Shown: positions 45,366 through 54,391 of the stretch, piece after piece | How positions within the stretch are numbered: position 1 is the first letter of the stretch | Layout of the letters: each line of letters starts with the position of its first letter | NCBI GenBank assembly: GCA_016125045.1 | Contig: WGML01000002.1 | Location: 124,001-188,000, forward strand | Origin: a bacterium | GTDB taxonomy: Bacteria > Pseudomonadota > Alphaproteobacteria > Caulobacterales > Hyphomonadaceae | Length of the DNA stretch: 64,000 nt | Direction: 5' to 3' | Notes under the pieces: generated by a model | The model's database searches: none | The model's input: the letters and a program-made list of their open reading frames with translations, nothing else | What the model was told of the DNA's origin: nothing | Translations under genes and position numbers: made by a program

Positions 45366-46168
45366 CGCGGCTGCGTCTGGTGTCGCTGAACACCTGGAAG
45401 GGCGACGGGGCCTATTCACGACGGTTGGACGCCATGTCCCGCGAGCTGGTCGCCCTCGCGCCGGACGTTCTGTTCCTGCAGGAGGCGCTGCGTGCGCCCG
45501 ACGCGGATCACGACACCTCGGCGCGGCTCGCCGCCGACCTCGGCCATCACTGCATCCACGCAGAAACGCGCGCCAAGCCGAGATGGGTCGAGGGAAAGCT
45601 TCTGGATTCAACCTCCGGAGTCGCCATCCTGTCCCGAACACCGCTCGAAATGGTTGAGATCGTTGATCTGCCAACGTCAGAGGCGGACGGGGGGCGCTGC
45701 GCGCTGACTGCGAGTCTCAGGCATGCCGGACGCGTGCTGGACCTTGCTTGCGTGCATCTTTCACATCTCAGGGGGAGTGAAGGCGCGGACCTGCGGGAGC
45801 GTCAGCTCAGCTCGGTCCTTTCGGCTCTCGACGCTCGTGACGCAGCTCGGGGCGCATCCGACGCCCGGATTGTCGCCGGCGACCTCAACGCGCTTCGCAC
45901 TGACGCGGAACTTCGACCATTGGCGTCGGATCCAGCGGCCGACTGGGGCGGCGCGGAGTTCCTGAGTCGGGCCACGCGGCTGGCGGTGCATCCGGGCGGG
46001 GTCAACGTCCCGGGGGCCATCGATCATATCGTGGTGCGGGATCCGGGCGGCGCATTGCGCGTTCGCTCACGCCGCCTCGCGCTCAACACCGGCGGGATCG
46101 ATCCGGCCAACGGCCAGCCGCCGAGCGACCACGCGGCAGTGGTTTGCGACATAGCGGCGGCGGCATGA
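45362..46168 (+). CDS. Endonuclease/exonuclease/phosphatase (EEP) family protein
   Basis: A 268-residue metal-dependent phosphodiesterase or phosphatase. The EEP motifs are in order: SLNTWKG (Asn10), FLQEAL (Glu41), AGDLNAL, AIDHIVV and PSDHAAVV. No signal peptide. GTG 45362 overlaps the phnM stop (GTGA), and the ABC exporter overlaps its own stop. EEP enzymes cleave phosphate esters from nucleic acids to sphingomyelin and inositol phosphates; in this position a ribosyl phosphodiester substrate is possible. That role is inference from coupling to phnM. Confidence 0.85.
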   Translation: MTRLRLVSLNTWKGDGAYSRRLDAMSRELVALAPDVLFLQEALRAPDADHDTSARLAADLGHHCIHAETRAKPRWVEGKLLDSTSGVAILSRTPLEMVEIVDLPTSEADGGRCALTASLRHAGRVLDLACVHLSHLRGSEGADLRERQLSSVLSALDARDAARGASDARIVAGDLNALRTDAELRPLASDPAADWGGAEFLSRATRLAVHPGGVNVPGAIDHIVVRDPGGALRVRSRRLALNTGGIDPANGQPPSDHAAVVCDIAAAA

Positions 46169-48021
46169 TCGGCGGCGGTGGTTCCGGCGGAGGCGGCGGT
46201 CGAGGTCTCGGCGAGCGGTCCTCCAGAGCGGGAGCTTCAGTTTCCTGGAGCGAAGTCATCGCGACCTGCGCGAGCTACTGGCTGCGCTGGCCGCGGGTGT
46301 TCGGGTTCTTCGTCGCCGCCATTGCGCTCGCGGTGGTCGCAGAGACTCTGGCGCCGGTCGCCATAGGTGTGATGGTGGGCGAGGCGAGCCGGGTGACCCC
46401 GGGCGGTGGCCCGAATGCCGCGATGGTCTGGCTGGGCGTGTCGGCGGGCGCCCTTCTCGCACAGGCGGGTCTACGGTTCCTCGCGGACCGCGCCTGGAAC
46501 ACGCTTGACGTCCGTTGCATGCACGCGATCCAGCTCGACATGTATGGACGGGTTCAGCGCTTTTCCGCCGATTGGCACTCCAATACGTTCGCCGGCGCAA
46601 CAGTGCACAAGATCTCGCGGGCCCGCTGGGCGCTCGACACGATCGGGACAATTCTCCTGGTGAGGCTCGCCCCGGCGATCGTGATGCTGCTGGTATTCGC
46701 AGGGTTGTTTCTGGCCCGGGCGCCCGCCGCCGGGGCCGCATTCCTTATGCTCGCTGTGCTCTACCTGGCGGCGTCGATCTCCTTGTCCGTCTCATGGGTC
46801 AGGCCTGCGAACATCGATGCAGCCGACGCTGATTCTTCGCTTACGGGGCAGGTCGCGGACGGCGTGTCCAACAATGCGGCGGTGAGGGCGTTCGGGGCCG
46901 AGGATCGGGAAGATCAGCGTCTCTCCGTCGTCGCGGATCGCTGGGCGACGCTAGCGACCAGGTCCTTCAATCGCGGCGTGGCGATGAACGCCCTCCAGCT
47001 GGCGTTCTGGGTGGTGCTGCAGACTGTCACCGTGGGGTTGATCCTCCTGGCGGCGAGCAGAGGCGAGGCGGGACCCGGCGATGTCGCCTTCGCCATCGCC
47101 GCCAACCTTCAGCTAGGCGGGCAGCTCCGCGGGATCGGCGGCGACATCCGCATGCTTCAGCGCGGCTTTTCGGAGTTTGCGGACGCGATCCACTTTCTCA
47201 AATCGCCTTATGCGGTGCCGGACCCCAAACACCCCAAGCCGTTCCGGGGGGACCGGGGTGAGATCGTGTTCGACCACATCACATTTTCATACGATCGCCG
47301 GTCGCCGCTTTACGACGATTTCTCGCTGGTCATCGCGCCGGGTGAACGCATCGGCCTCGTTGGACCGTCCGGGTCCGGGAAATCGACTTTCGTGAAGCTG
47401 ATCCAGCGGCTGTACGATGTCGACGCCGGCGAGATCAGGATCGACGGCTTGCCAATCGTCGCCGCGGCCCAGTCCGAGCTGCGTCGCTCCATCGCCATCG
47501 TCCCGCAGGACCCCGCCCTGTTTCATCGCTCGCTTGCGGAAAACATCGCCTATGGCCGGCCTGATGCAAGTCTCGACGAGATTCGTGCGGCGGCGCGCCG
47601 GGCCCGCGCGGCGGACTTCATCGAGAAGCTGCCACAAGGCTATGACACGCTGGTGGGCGAGCGCGGTCTCAAGCTGTCGGGCGGAGAGCGCCAGCGCGTC
47701 GCGCTCGCGCGGGCGTTTCTGGCCGACGCGCCGATCCTGATCCTCGATGAAGCCACATCCAGCCTCGACACCCTCACCGAGCGGGATATTCAGGCGGCGA
47801 TCGGGGAGCTGATGTGGCAGCGGACCACGATCGTCATCGCCCACAGGCTGTCGACCGTCCGCGGCGTCGACCGCATCCTCGTGTTCGATGACGGGCGGAT
47901 CATCGAGCAGGGCAGCCACGCGCAATTGATGGCGCTGCCCTCGGGCCTGTATCGCGGCCTGCATGATGTCCAGCTTGCCGTGGCTCACGGTGATGAAAAG
48001 CGTCTGGGTGCAGCGGAATGA
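46165..48021 (+). CDS. ABC exporter, fused membrane and ATPase domains
   Basis: A 618-residue half-transporter of the type found in lipid and drug exporters. After a Gly/Ser-rich N-terminus come six membrane helices (about residues 40-320), then the ATPase domain: Walker A GPSGSGKST (about 400), signature LSGGERQRVALARAFL (about 502) and Walker B ILILDEATSSLDT (about 524). It should act as a homodimer exporting a substrate from the cytoplasm. ATG 46165 overlaps the EEP gene and its stop overlaps the GST gene. Nothing shows what it carries; location beside phnM is notable because C-P lyase loci normally have importers. Confidence 0.88.
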   Translation: MIGGGGSGGGGGRGLGERSSRAGASVSWSEVIATCASYWLRWPRVFGFFVAAIALAVVAETLAPVAIGVMVGEASRVTPGGGPNAAMVWLGVSAGALLAQAGLRFLADRAWNTLDVRCMHAIQLDMYGRVQRFSADWHSNTFAGATVHKISRARWALDTIGTILLVRLAPAIVMLLVFAGLFLARAPAAGAAFLMLAVLYLAASISLSVSWVRPANIDAADADSSLTGQVADGVSNNAAVRAFGAEDREDQRLSVVADRWATLATRSFNRGVAMNALQLAFWVVLQTVTVGLILLAASRGEAGPGDVAFAIAANLQLGGQLRGIGGDIRMLQRGFSEFADAIHFLKSPYAVPDPKHPKPFRGDRGEIVFDHITFSYDRRSPLYDDFSLVIAPGERIGLVGPSGSGKSTFVKLIQRLYDVDAGEIRIDGLPIVAAAQSELRRSIAIVPQDPALFHRSLAENIAYGRPDASLDEIRAAARRARAADFIEKLPQGYDTLVGERGLKLSGGERQRVALARAFLADAPILILDEATSSLDTLTERDIQAAIGELMWQRTTIVIAHRLSTVRGVDRILVFDDGRIIEQGSHAQLMALPSGLYRGLHDVQLAVAHGDEKRLGAAE

Positions 48022-48686
48022 ACGCCGGCGGTTCCTATATCGTCTATGGCCGACCCGACTCCTCCGCGGTGGCGCGGGTCATGTGGACGATCGGCGAACT
48101 CGGCCTGCCTCACGAAAGGCGCGACTGGGGCGGCCCCTTCGGCGGCAATGACGACCCCGCCTACAGGGCGATGAATCCCGCCGGCCGGATTCCGACGCTT
48201 GTCTGGCCCGATGGGCGCTCATCCTGGGAGTCCAAAGCCATCATCCGAGCACTCGCGGCGGTGCACGACCCGGGGGGCCTTATCCCGGTCGATCCGGTCG
48301 AGCGTGCGGCGGCCGAAGCGTGGATGGACTGGTCGGATGAGTTTCAGCGCGCGGTGTCGGAGCTGCGAGAGCATCCCCGCCGCCGCGAGGCGGAGGGAGA
48401 AATCCTTGCGGCCGCTGTCGACCGGGCGGCGCCGGCGCTCGGTTTGCTCGATGCGCGGCTGCACGGCCGTGCCTTCATCATGGGAGGGACGCTCTCGATC
48501 GCTGACCTTGCGATCGGCGTCTGGGCGCACCGCTGGGTGAAGCTGCCAGCCGATGCGCCCGGCTTGCCGGCTTTTCCGGCCATGTCCGCCTGGTGCGAGC
48601 GGTTGCGGGAGCGTCCTGCCTACCAGACGCACGTTGTCGCGCAGGTATCCGCCGGTGCGCGCGGACGGCTCGATCCGCCCGCCTGA
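48018..48686 (+). CDS. Glutathione S-transferase family protein
   Basis: A 222-residue GST-fold protein. The thioredoxin-like half has YIVYGRPDSSAVARVMWTIGELGLPHERRD with Ser in the catalytic position and NPAGRIPTLVWPDGRSSWESKAI with the cis-Pro and the Glu-Ser glutathione site. The helical half holds LSIADLAIGVW, the N-capping box. It ends the operon started by the second phnM, overlapping the exporter gene (ATGA), and is convergent with the TonB receptor. Substrate unknown. Confidence 0.9.
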   Translation: MNAGGSYIVYGRPDSSAVARVMWTIGELGLPHERRDWGGPFGGNDDPAYRAMNPAGRIPTLVWPDGRSSWESKAIIRALAAVHDPGGLIPVDPVERAAAEAWMDWSDEFQRAVSELREHPRRREAEGEILAAAVDRAAPALGLLDARLHGRAFIMGGTLSIADLAIGVWAHRWVKLPADAPGLPAFPAMSAWCERLRERPAYQTHVVAQVSAGARGRLDPPA

Positions 48687-48815
48687 GGCGCGCCGGGCGC
48701 CCCGTCGCCGCTATCGCGACCACACGAAGTCCCGGATCGCCGCCAGGCCGCGCCTTGGGGGCAGCCCCGTATTTGCGGGATCGCGCGCATCAGCGTCACG
48801 TGCAGCATCGCAAGC

Positions 48816-48856
48816 CACAAAAAAGCAAAACGCGGGAGGGGGCGACCCCTCCCGCG
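48816..48856 (-). terminator. Intrinsic terminator of the TonB receptor gene
   Basis: CGCGGGAGGGG (48831-48841) pairs perfectly over 11 bases with CCCCTCCCGCG (48846-48856), with a 4-base loop. On the minus strand it is followed by TTTTGCTTTTTTG. It lies 28 bases after the receptor stop at 48885. Confidence 0.85.
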
Positions 48857-48884
48857 CCGTGCGCGTCCCCGTGTTGGGTCGGCC

Positions 48885-51668
48885 TCAGAAGTTGAAGCGC
48901 ACGCCCATGATGTAGCGCTCGCCGAAGGTTTCGTCCTCGATGGGGAAGTTCTTCGAGTCTGCGTAGCGGATTGCGTTCTGGTTGGTCAGGTTCACGGCGT
49001 CGAAGAACCATTCGATATTGTCGGAGACCTGGTAGCGGATCGAGAAGTCGAGTTCGCCGTCGTCATCCCAGTAGTTGTCACCATTGCCGTTCGGCACCAG
49101 CTGGCCGCCGACGATGACGTAGGAGCCGACGCCGTTCAGCCAGGCGGTCCGGAACTGATAGGCGAGCCGCATGGAAAGGCCGTACTTCTCGTAAGTCAGC
49201 TGAAGGTTGTAGACCTCGTCCGACGTTCCCGGCAGGGTGATCTTGCGCTCGGGGTTCACAACTACGCCAGACGCGTTGAGTACGGCGGGCACCGTCACTT
49301 CGCTGTCGACCCAGGTCGCGGAGGCGCGCAGACCGAAGCCGCCAAGCCAGTCAGGAAGACCGGCGTTGTCGACGAAGGATTGAGCCGTCTTCGAGAAGAA
49401 CATCTCGAAGCCCTGCAGATAGCCGTCTCCGCCATTCCGTGTCGTGGTGAAAAGATATCCGGAACGGTCGATCCCGCCAGTATTGAGGATGTCCAGCCCA
49501 AAATCGTCGGCCTGCGTGAACAGCACATCGGTGATGTCCTTGTAGAAGACGCCCGCCGAGAAGAAGCCCTCAGGCTCCATATACCACTCGAAATAGGCGT
49601 CGAGGCCGATCTGCTTTTCGGGGGTCGCCTCTGGATTGCCTCCCGATACTGTCTGGGCGGTGTCGTTGAAGGTGAGGTTCGGACGCAAGACAGAGAAATC
49701 CGGACGCGAGGCGGTCGAGGTCGCCCCGATGCGGAGTTTCATCTCATTGTTGATGTCCCAGTTGATGTGCGCGCTCGGATAGACGAGCGTATCCTCGTTC
49801 TCGACCGTGATGAAGCCGACCGAGGAGTTCGAGAAGCCCGTATTGGTGATGTTCTCGACGCGCACGCCGCCGACGATGTTGCCCCAGTCGAAGTCGACCT
49901 TGGCCATGCCGTAGCCACCAAGGATCTGCTCGCCCACCTTCCAGAAATTGCCGGACGTGTCGTTGCGGGTGGCGACCCCCGAGAGCACGAGGTCGTTCGC
50001 GAATTTCTCGAGCGCAGATTTCGAATGGTACCGGAAGGAGTAACCGAGGCCATATCTGCCGAGATAGGGCTTGTTGAGGAAGAGCTGGTCGTAGGCGCCG
50101 GTCGAGCCCGTGGCCGTGATCTCAGGAACTTCGATGCCGGCCGCGACCAGCTGATTCCGCGTGGCTGTCCAGCTCGTATCATCCGACTTCTTCGTGCGGT
50201 CGGTCCATAGAGCCCCCGTCTTGAGCTTCACCGGCATGCCGGCGAAATCAAGTTCGCGCTCTGCGTCGACCTTCAGTGTGTAGGCCTGCGTCTCGTCGCC
50301 GCCGACCTGTTTGGAAATGTTGACGAACGTAACCGGAAGGTCTTCGATTGCGTTCACCCGAGTGCCGGCAGCGCGGCTGGAGCCATTCACCGCTGTGCGG
50401 AACAGGCGGATCTGGTGGTTCTCGTTGTCGCGGAAGTCATAAGACAGCGTGGGGCGGTCCGCCGCGCTGGACGGGCTCTGCCAGTTCGGCGCCGCCGGCG
50501 CGTCGCGTCCGTCCGCCGTGTAGGTGTAGTTTGCCCGCCACTTCATGTCCCAGCCGGACCAGAAATGGTTTCCGCCGAGCGTCGAGGTATAGATGTCTTC
50601 CTCGGACTCAAGCGAGTTGGTGTTCATGTTGATGCGGGCGCCGTAGATCACGCCCTGAACCGGGTCGATCGTGCCTGCGTCGCGGGCGCTGTTGTAGTTC
50701 CGGCCTGCGGCGTCCGTCCCCTGATCGAAACGGAAGATGTAGTTGTTGCGGAGTTCTTCGTCCGTGTAGTTCGTCCAGATGGATGAGAAGAACAGCTCGT
50801 TCGCGCTATCGATCTGATAGTCGGTCCGGAACGACAGCGACTGGTTTTCGCGTGTGAGGCGGTAGAGCTTGTGTTCGGTCTCGCGGGGCACGCGGTCATT
50901 CGGCCGGGCTGTGCGCGGAACGAGGTAGGGATCGGTCTCCTGATTGTCGGTGACCATGTTGCGCCGGTAGTAGGAGGCCTGAAGCAGCACCCCCAGCCGT
51001 CCGTCGAGAAACCGGTTCGAGGCCACGATGGAGGAGTCCACCTCCTCGCCGCCCCCGAAGGAGACGAGGCCGAGGCCGACCTTGCCGTTGATGTCGAGGC
51101 CGGGGTTGTCGAAGGCCGAGCGGGTGATGATGTCGATATTGCCCGCCACTGTGTCGCCGGGCATGTCCGGTGTGATCGCCTTGTTGACGATCACCTGCTT
51201 GGCGAGCGCGGAAGGAATGTTGTCGAAGCGGGAGTTGCGGCCTTCAGGCGAAACGACTGAAACGCCGTCGAAGGAAAGCGTCGTCCACCGGATCGGCGTT
51301 CCGCGCAAGTTGACATAGCGCGCCTGGCCCTGGTCGCGCTGAATGCCGACGCCGGGAAGTCGGCCAACCGCGAAAGCGATGTTCTGGTCGGGCAGGTTGC
51401 CGATGGCGTCGGCCGACAGCACGGACACGACGTTGTCTGAAGCGCGCTGGATCTCAAGCGCGGCCGCCTCGGACTCGGCGAGCGGGCGGCGACCTGTGAT
51501 CTGAATGACGTCGCCTTCAGCACTCGCGGACGGAACGGTCTGCGGGCCTGCAGCGTCGACCGGAGTTTGTTGCTCCGCAGCTTCCTGTGCGAGGGCCGAG
51601 AAGCCGAGAGAAGAAACCGATGCAAAGAAAAAGGCGCGCATCGCCGCGCGCGACAAGATCGACGACAT
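48885..51668 (-). CDS. TonB-dependent receptor (TIGR01782-like)
   Basis: A 927-residue outer-membrane receptor. A signal peptide ends near SALAQ (residue 28). The plug follows from about residue 70 with ADAIGNLPDQNIAFAVGRLPGVGIQRDQGQARYVNLRGTPIRW-type motifs, as in the TonB-Xanth-Caul group, then a long beta-barrel ending in the outer-membrane signature GERYIMGVRFNF. It imports a scarce substrate, often a carbohydrate in this group; none can be assigned. GGAGGGG eight bases before ATG 51668 supports the start. Single gene with its own terminator. Confidence 0.92.
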   Translation of the reverse strand: MSSILSRAAMRAFFFASVSSLGFSALAQEAAEQQTPVDAAGPQTVPSASAEGDVIQITGRRPLAESEAAALEIQRASDNVVSVLSADAIGNLPDQNIAFAVGRLPGVGIQRDQGQARYVNLRGTPIRWTTLSFDGVSVVSPEGRNSRFDNIPSALAKQVIVNKAITPDMPGDTVAGNIDIITRSAFDNPGLDINGKVGLGLVSFGGGEEVDSSIVASNRFLDGRLGVLLQASYYRRNMVTDNQETDPYLVPRTARPNDRVPRETEHKLYRLTRENQSLSFRTDYQIDSANELFFSSIWTNYTDEELRNNYIFRFDQGTDAAGRNYNSARDAGTIDPVQGVIYGARINMNTNSLESEEDIYTSTLGGNHFWSGWDMKWRANYTYTADGRDAPAAPNWQSPSSAADRPTLSYDFRDNENHQIRLFRTAVNGSSRAAGTRVNAIEDLPVTFVNISKQVGGDETQAYTLKVDAERELDFAGMPVKLKTGALWTDRTKKSDDTSWTATRNQLVAAGIEVPEITATGSTGAYDQLFLNKPYLGRYGLGYSFRYHSKSALEKFANDLVLSGVATRNDTSGNFWKVGEQILGGYGMAKVDFDWGNIVGGVRVENITNTGFSNSSVGFITVENEDTLVYPSAHINWDINNEMKLRIGATSTASRPDFSVLRPNLTFNDTAQTVSGGNPEATPEKQIGLDAYFEWYMEPEGFFSAGVFYKDITDVLFTQADDFGLDILNTGGIDRSGYLFTTTRNGGDGYLQGFEMFFSKTAQSFVDNAGLPDWLGGFGLRASATWVDSEVTVPAVLNASGVVVNPERKITLPGTSDEVYNLQLTYEKYGLSMRLAYQFRTAWLNGVGSYVIVGGQLVPNGNGDNYWDDDGELDFSIRYQVSDNIEWFFDAVNLTNQNAIRYADSKNFPIEDETFGERYIMGVRFNF

Positions 51669-52037
51669 GTGAAAACCCCTCCGGTCGAGATGACGATCGG
51701 GGCATTACCAAAGGGAAGTGACAGTGCCTTGCCAAATGCATGACACAATTTTTTATGATCGATGAAGAATGGATAAAACAGTATCTACAAGTTCTTCGAT
51801 TGTCGGGGTGAAATCAGAATTGGTGAGTTGGTTGAGCGATCATCCTTAAGTATCGCGCGCTTCCAATTTGTTGAAATCATAAGAAAATTGGGATGAGGCG
51901 TATCGGATTGCGGCGCTGAAACACCCGTTCACAGTGACGCGGCGGTTGATCGTGTGTGTGCTTTCTGCGCACCTGTCGTTGAAACGGCGTCCCCAAGCGG
52001 GCGTTGGCGCGACCGGGCGGCTGGCGCGCCATCAGCG
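51669..52037. other. 369-base AT-rich intergenic region
   Basis: The stretch from about 51740 to 51900 is clearly richer in A and T than the rest of the window and must contain the receptor promoter. No convincing small gene or RNA hairpin was found. The TetR gene ends at 52038, so this is a tail-to-head gap on the minus strand. Confidence 0.5.
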
Positions 52038-52658
52038 TCAGTCGGCGGGGCGACGGGCTCCGCAACCCACCAGGAATACCCGCGCGGCCTCCCGGCAGCG
52101 ACGCGAGAGCGTTTCGGCGTCAAGGTCGGAGTCCATCCCGAGCATCATCTTCATCGGCAGGTCCTGGAGCGTCATTCCAAGCAGCATCGTGGCGGCTTCG
52201 TCGACGTCGTCAAATTCGATGTGGCCCGCGTCCCGCGTCGCGGTCAGCCAGGAGGCGACATACTCGTGTCCGCGGCTGCGCTGCGGCGCGTGCTGGATCA
52301 GGTGGGGGTATCGGCGCAATTCGATAAAAATCAGACGGAGCAAGGCGTTGGACCCCGGATCAGCGACCAGCTTCAGGATCCGGCCCAGAATGTCGGCGAG
52401 CTCGGGTTCAAGGTCGCTTTGCGTCGCCGGGGCGCGAACGGGCGGGTTGTCCGCCACGCCCTCCTCGATCAAGGCGCGCAGAAGCTCAAACTGGCTTGAA
52501 AACACACGGTAGATAGTTTTCTTCGACATGCCGGCGGCCTGCGCCACGCTATCCATCGTCGCGCGCTCCGGTGGACCGAGCAGAAACACATCGCGGGCGG
52601 CCGCCATGATCCGCGTGCGCAGGCCCGCCGTATGCCTGTCAGGTTCGGTCAAGCCCAA
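52038..52658 (-). CDS. TetR-family repressor, probable regulator of the adjacent RND operon
   Basis: A 206-residue regulator with an N-terminal helix-turn-helix (MDSVAQAAGMSKKTIYRVFSSQFELL, about residues 35-60) and a helical ligand domain. It is divergent from the OMF-adaptor-RND operon, the usual place for an efflux repressor. The start is TTG 52658, supported by GAGGAGGTGA six bases upstream; no ATG lies before the helix-turn-helix. A 12-bp palindrome lies between it and the operon. Confidence 0.87.
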   Translation of the reverse strand: MGLTEPDRHTAGLRTRIMAAARDVFLLGPPERATMDSVAQAAGMSKKTIYRVFSSQFELLRALIEEGVADNPPVRAPATQSDLEPELADILGRILKLVADPGSNALLRLIFIELRRYPHLIQHAPQRSRGHEYVASWLTATRDAGHIEFDDVDEAATMLLGMTLQDLPMKMMLGMDSDLDAETLSRRCREAARVFLVGCGARRPAD

Positions 52659-52710
52659 GTCGCGTCACCTCCTCGATCTCACGAACAGTTAATTCGGTTT
52701 ACATCTATCG

Positions 52711-52722
52711 ACGCTATAGCGT
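52711..52722. promoter_or_regulatory. Perfect 12-bp palindrome, candidate TetR operator
   Basis: ACGCTATAGCGT is a perfect palindrome in the 215-base gap between the TetR gene and the efflux operon, 53 bases upstream of the tetR-family start. TetR-family repressors bind palindromes of this kind between divergent genes. Confidence 0.4.
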
Positions 52723-52873
52723 TTTGCGATAAGGAAACGACGGAGTTTCCGAAACTGGCCGTTTGAACCCGGTCGCCTTCTACAAGCGAAGGCAGGTTCT
52801 GCCAGGACCCCTTCCGCCGAGTGGGGTCAATGGGCGAGCGGGCGAACCGGCGGGTCTGCAAGAGGCGACGAGC

Positions 52874-54391
52874 GTGGATGGTTTGAAGACTTCGGTCGCG
52901 ATGGCTCTGACGGCTGCAACAGTCGCCGGCTGCGCGGGCATCGACAGGACGCCGCCCGCGGTGGCGTTGCCCGCCTCGTACACGCAATCAGGCGCCGCAC
53001 CGGCGGCCGGCGCGGGAGCGGCGGCCATGTCGATCGACGCATGGTGGCTGTCCTTCAACGATCCGCAATTGAACGAACTGGTCGCCCTCGCGTTGAGGGC
53101 GAGCCCCGACGCCCGGTCGGCCGAGGCCGCGCTCGCTGAGGCGGCGGCGACAAGGCGCCAGAACATCCGTTCGCTCTGGCCGCAGGGATCGCTCACCGGC
53201 GGCGTGCAGACGCGGGATACATCCATCATCTCCGGCGCGGCAGGGCAGGGCGGACAGCCCGGCGGATTTGGCGCGTTCGAAGGGCGTTCGGAGTCCGAGA
53301 CGCTGAACCTGAACGTCAGCTGGGAGCTCGATCTTCTGGGTCGCAGTGCGATCGCCGGTGTCGTGGCGCGGGAGGATTTTACGGCCGCGCGCTTCCGGTA
53401 TGAAGCAACGCGGATTTCGATCGCCGCCGCGGTGGCCGACGGGGTGTTCGCGGCGCGCGGTCTCGCCTCCCAATTGCAGGACGCCGAGGAGACGAGGCGT
53501 ATCCAGCAGTCCGTTTATGAGATCGTGTCGGCCCGGGTCGATGCAGGTCTCTCCGCCCAGACCGACGCCGATCGCGTGCGCGCGGACCTGCTCCAGTCGG
53601 AAGCAGAGGTCGATCGGTTGACGGCGGACTTCGCGGCGGCCCGGCGCTCGCTGCTTGTCCTTATCGGGCGCGGCGGTGAGCCGACAGATGCGGTTGCGAT
53701 CTCGGCGGACCTCTACGCGCCTGTGATGCCGCCCTCGACCCTGCCGTCCGACCTTCTGTCCCGACGGCCGGACGTGCGTGAAGCCGCGGCGCGGGTGGTG
53801 GCGAGCGCGGGCGCGGTCAAGCTCAGTGAGCGGGCGTTGTTTCCGACGTTCACGCTCCAGCCGGGCGCAGGTCTCAGCGGGAGCTCCTTTGACGGAACCG
53901 GGGCCGCGACCACCGGCTTCTGGTTTCTCGGGGTGGGGCTTTCCACACCTGTGCTCGATCTGCCGCGGCTCCTCGCCCAGATCGATGTGCGCTCCGCGCG
54001 CTTCGACCAGGCGGTCATCGCCTACGAGAAAACCGCCGTCGAAGCGCTTTCCGAGGCGGATCAGGCGCTCCTGCGTCTTGCGGCGGACGTGCGCCGCGAA
54101 CGCAAGCTCAGTGAGGCCGAGCGCCAGGCGCGCGCTCTCTTCGACGCCAAGACGGCGCTTTATCAGGCAGGCGTCGACGACCTCCAGGATTTCCTTGACG
54201 CCGAACGCACCTGGCGGCTTGCGCGCACCAACCTCGTCAACGTGCGGGCGACCGCGCTGCGCCGGTCTGTCGCCGCGTTCAAGGCGATCGGCGGCGGCTG
54301 GACGCCGGAAGCGCTGGCTCAATCCGCAGCTGACTCCGGTCGCAACCCTGACGTTTCCTCCCCAACTCCTGCCCAAGGATCACAAAGATGA
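52874..54391 (+). CDS. Outer-membrane efflux channel, TolC/NodT-type lipoprotein
   Basis: A 505-residue outer-membrane factor. Lipobox TVAGC (Cys20), then two structural repeats of the OEP domain (WWLSFNDPQLNELVALAL near residue 55 and the LPSDLLSRRPDVREAAARVVAS marker near 295). It forms the trimeric outer-membrane tunnel of the pump encoded downstream. GTG 52874 gives a normal signal; an in-frame TTG at 52763 would place 37 residues ahead of it. ATGA overlap with the adaptor gene. Confidence 0.9.
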   Translation: MDGLKTSVAMALTAATVAGCAGIDRTPPAVALPASYTQSGAAPAAGAGAAAMSIDAWWLSFNDPQLNELVALALRASPDARSAEAALAEAAATRRQNIRSLWPQGSLTGGVQTRDTSIISGAAGQGGQPGGFGAFEGRSESETLNLNVSWELDLLGRSAIAGVVAREDFTAARFRYEATRISIAAAVADGVFAARGLASQLQDAEETRRIQQSVYEIVSARVDAGLSAQTDADRVRADLLQSEAEVDRLTADFAAARRSLLVLIGRGGEPTDAVAISADLYAPVMPPSTLPSDLLSRRPDVREAAARVVASAGAVKLSERALFPTFTLQPGAGLSGSSFDGTGAATTGFWFLGVGLSTPVLDLPRLLAQIDVRSARFDQAVIAYEKTAVEALSEADQALLRLAADVRRERKLSEAERQARALFDAKTALYQAGVDDLQDFLDAERTWRLARTNLVNVRATALRRSVAAFKAIGGGWTPEALAQSAADSGRNPDVSSPTPAQGSQR

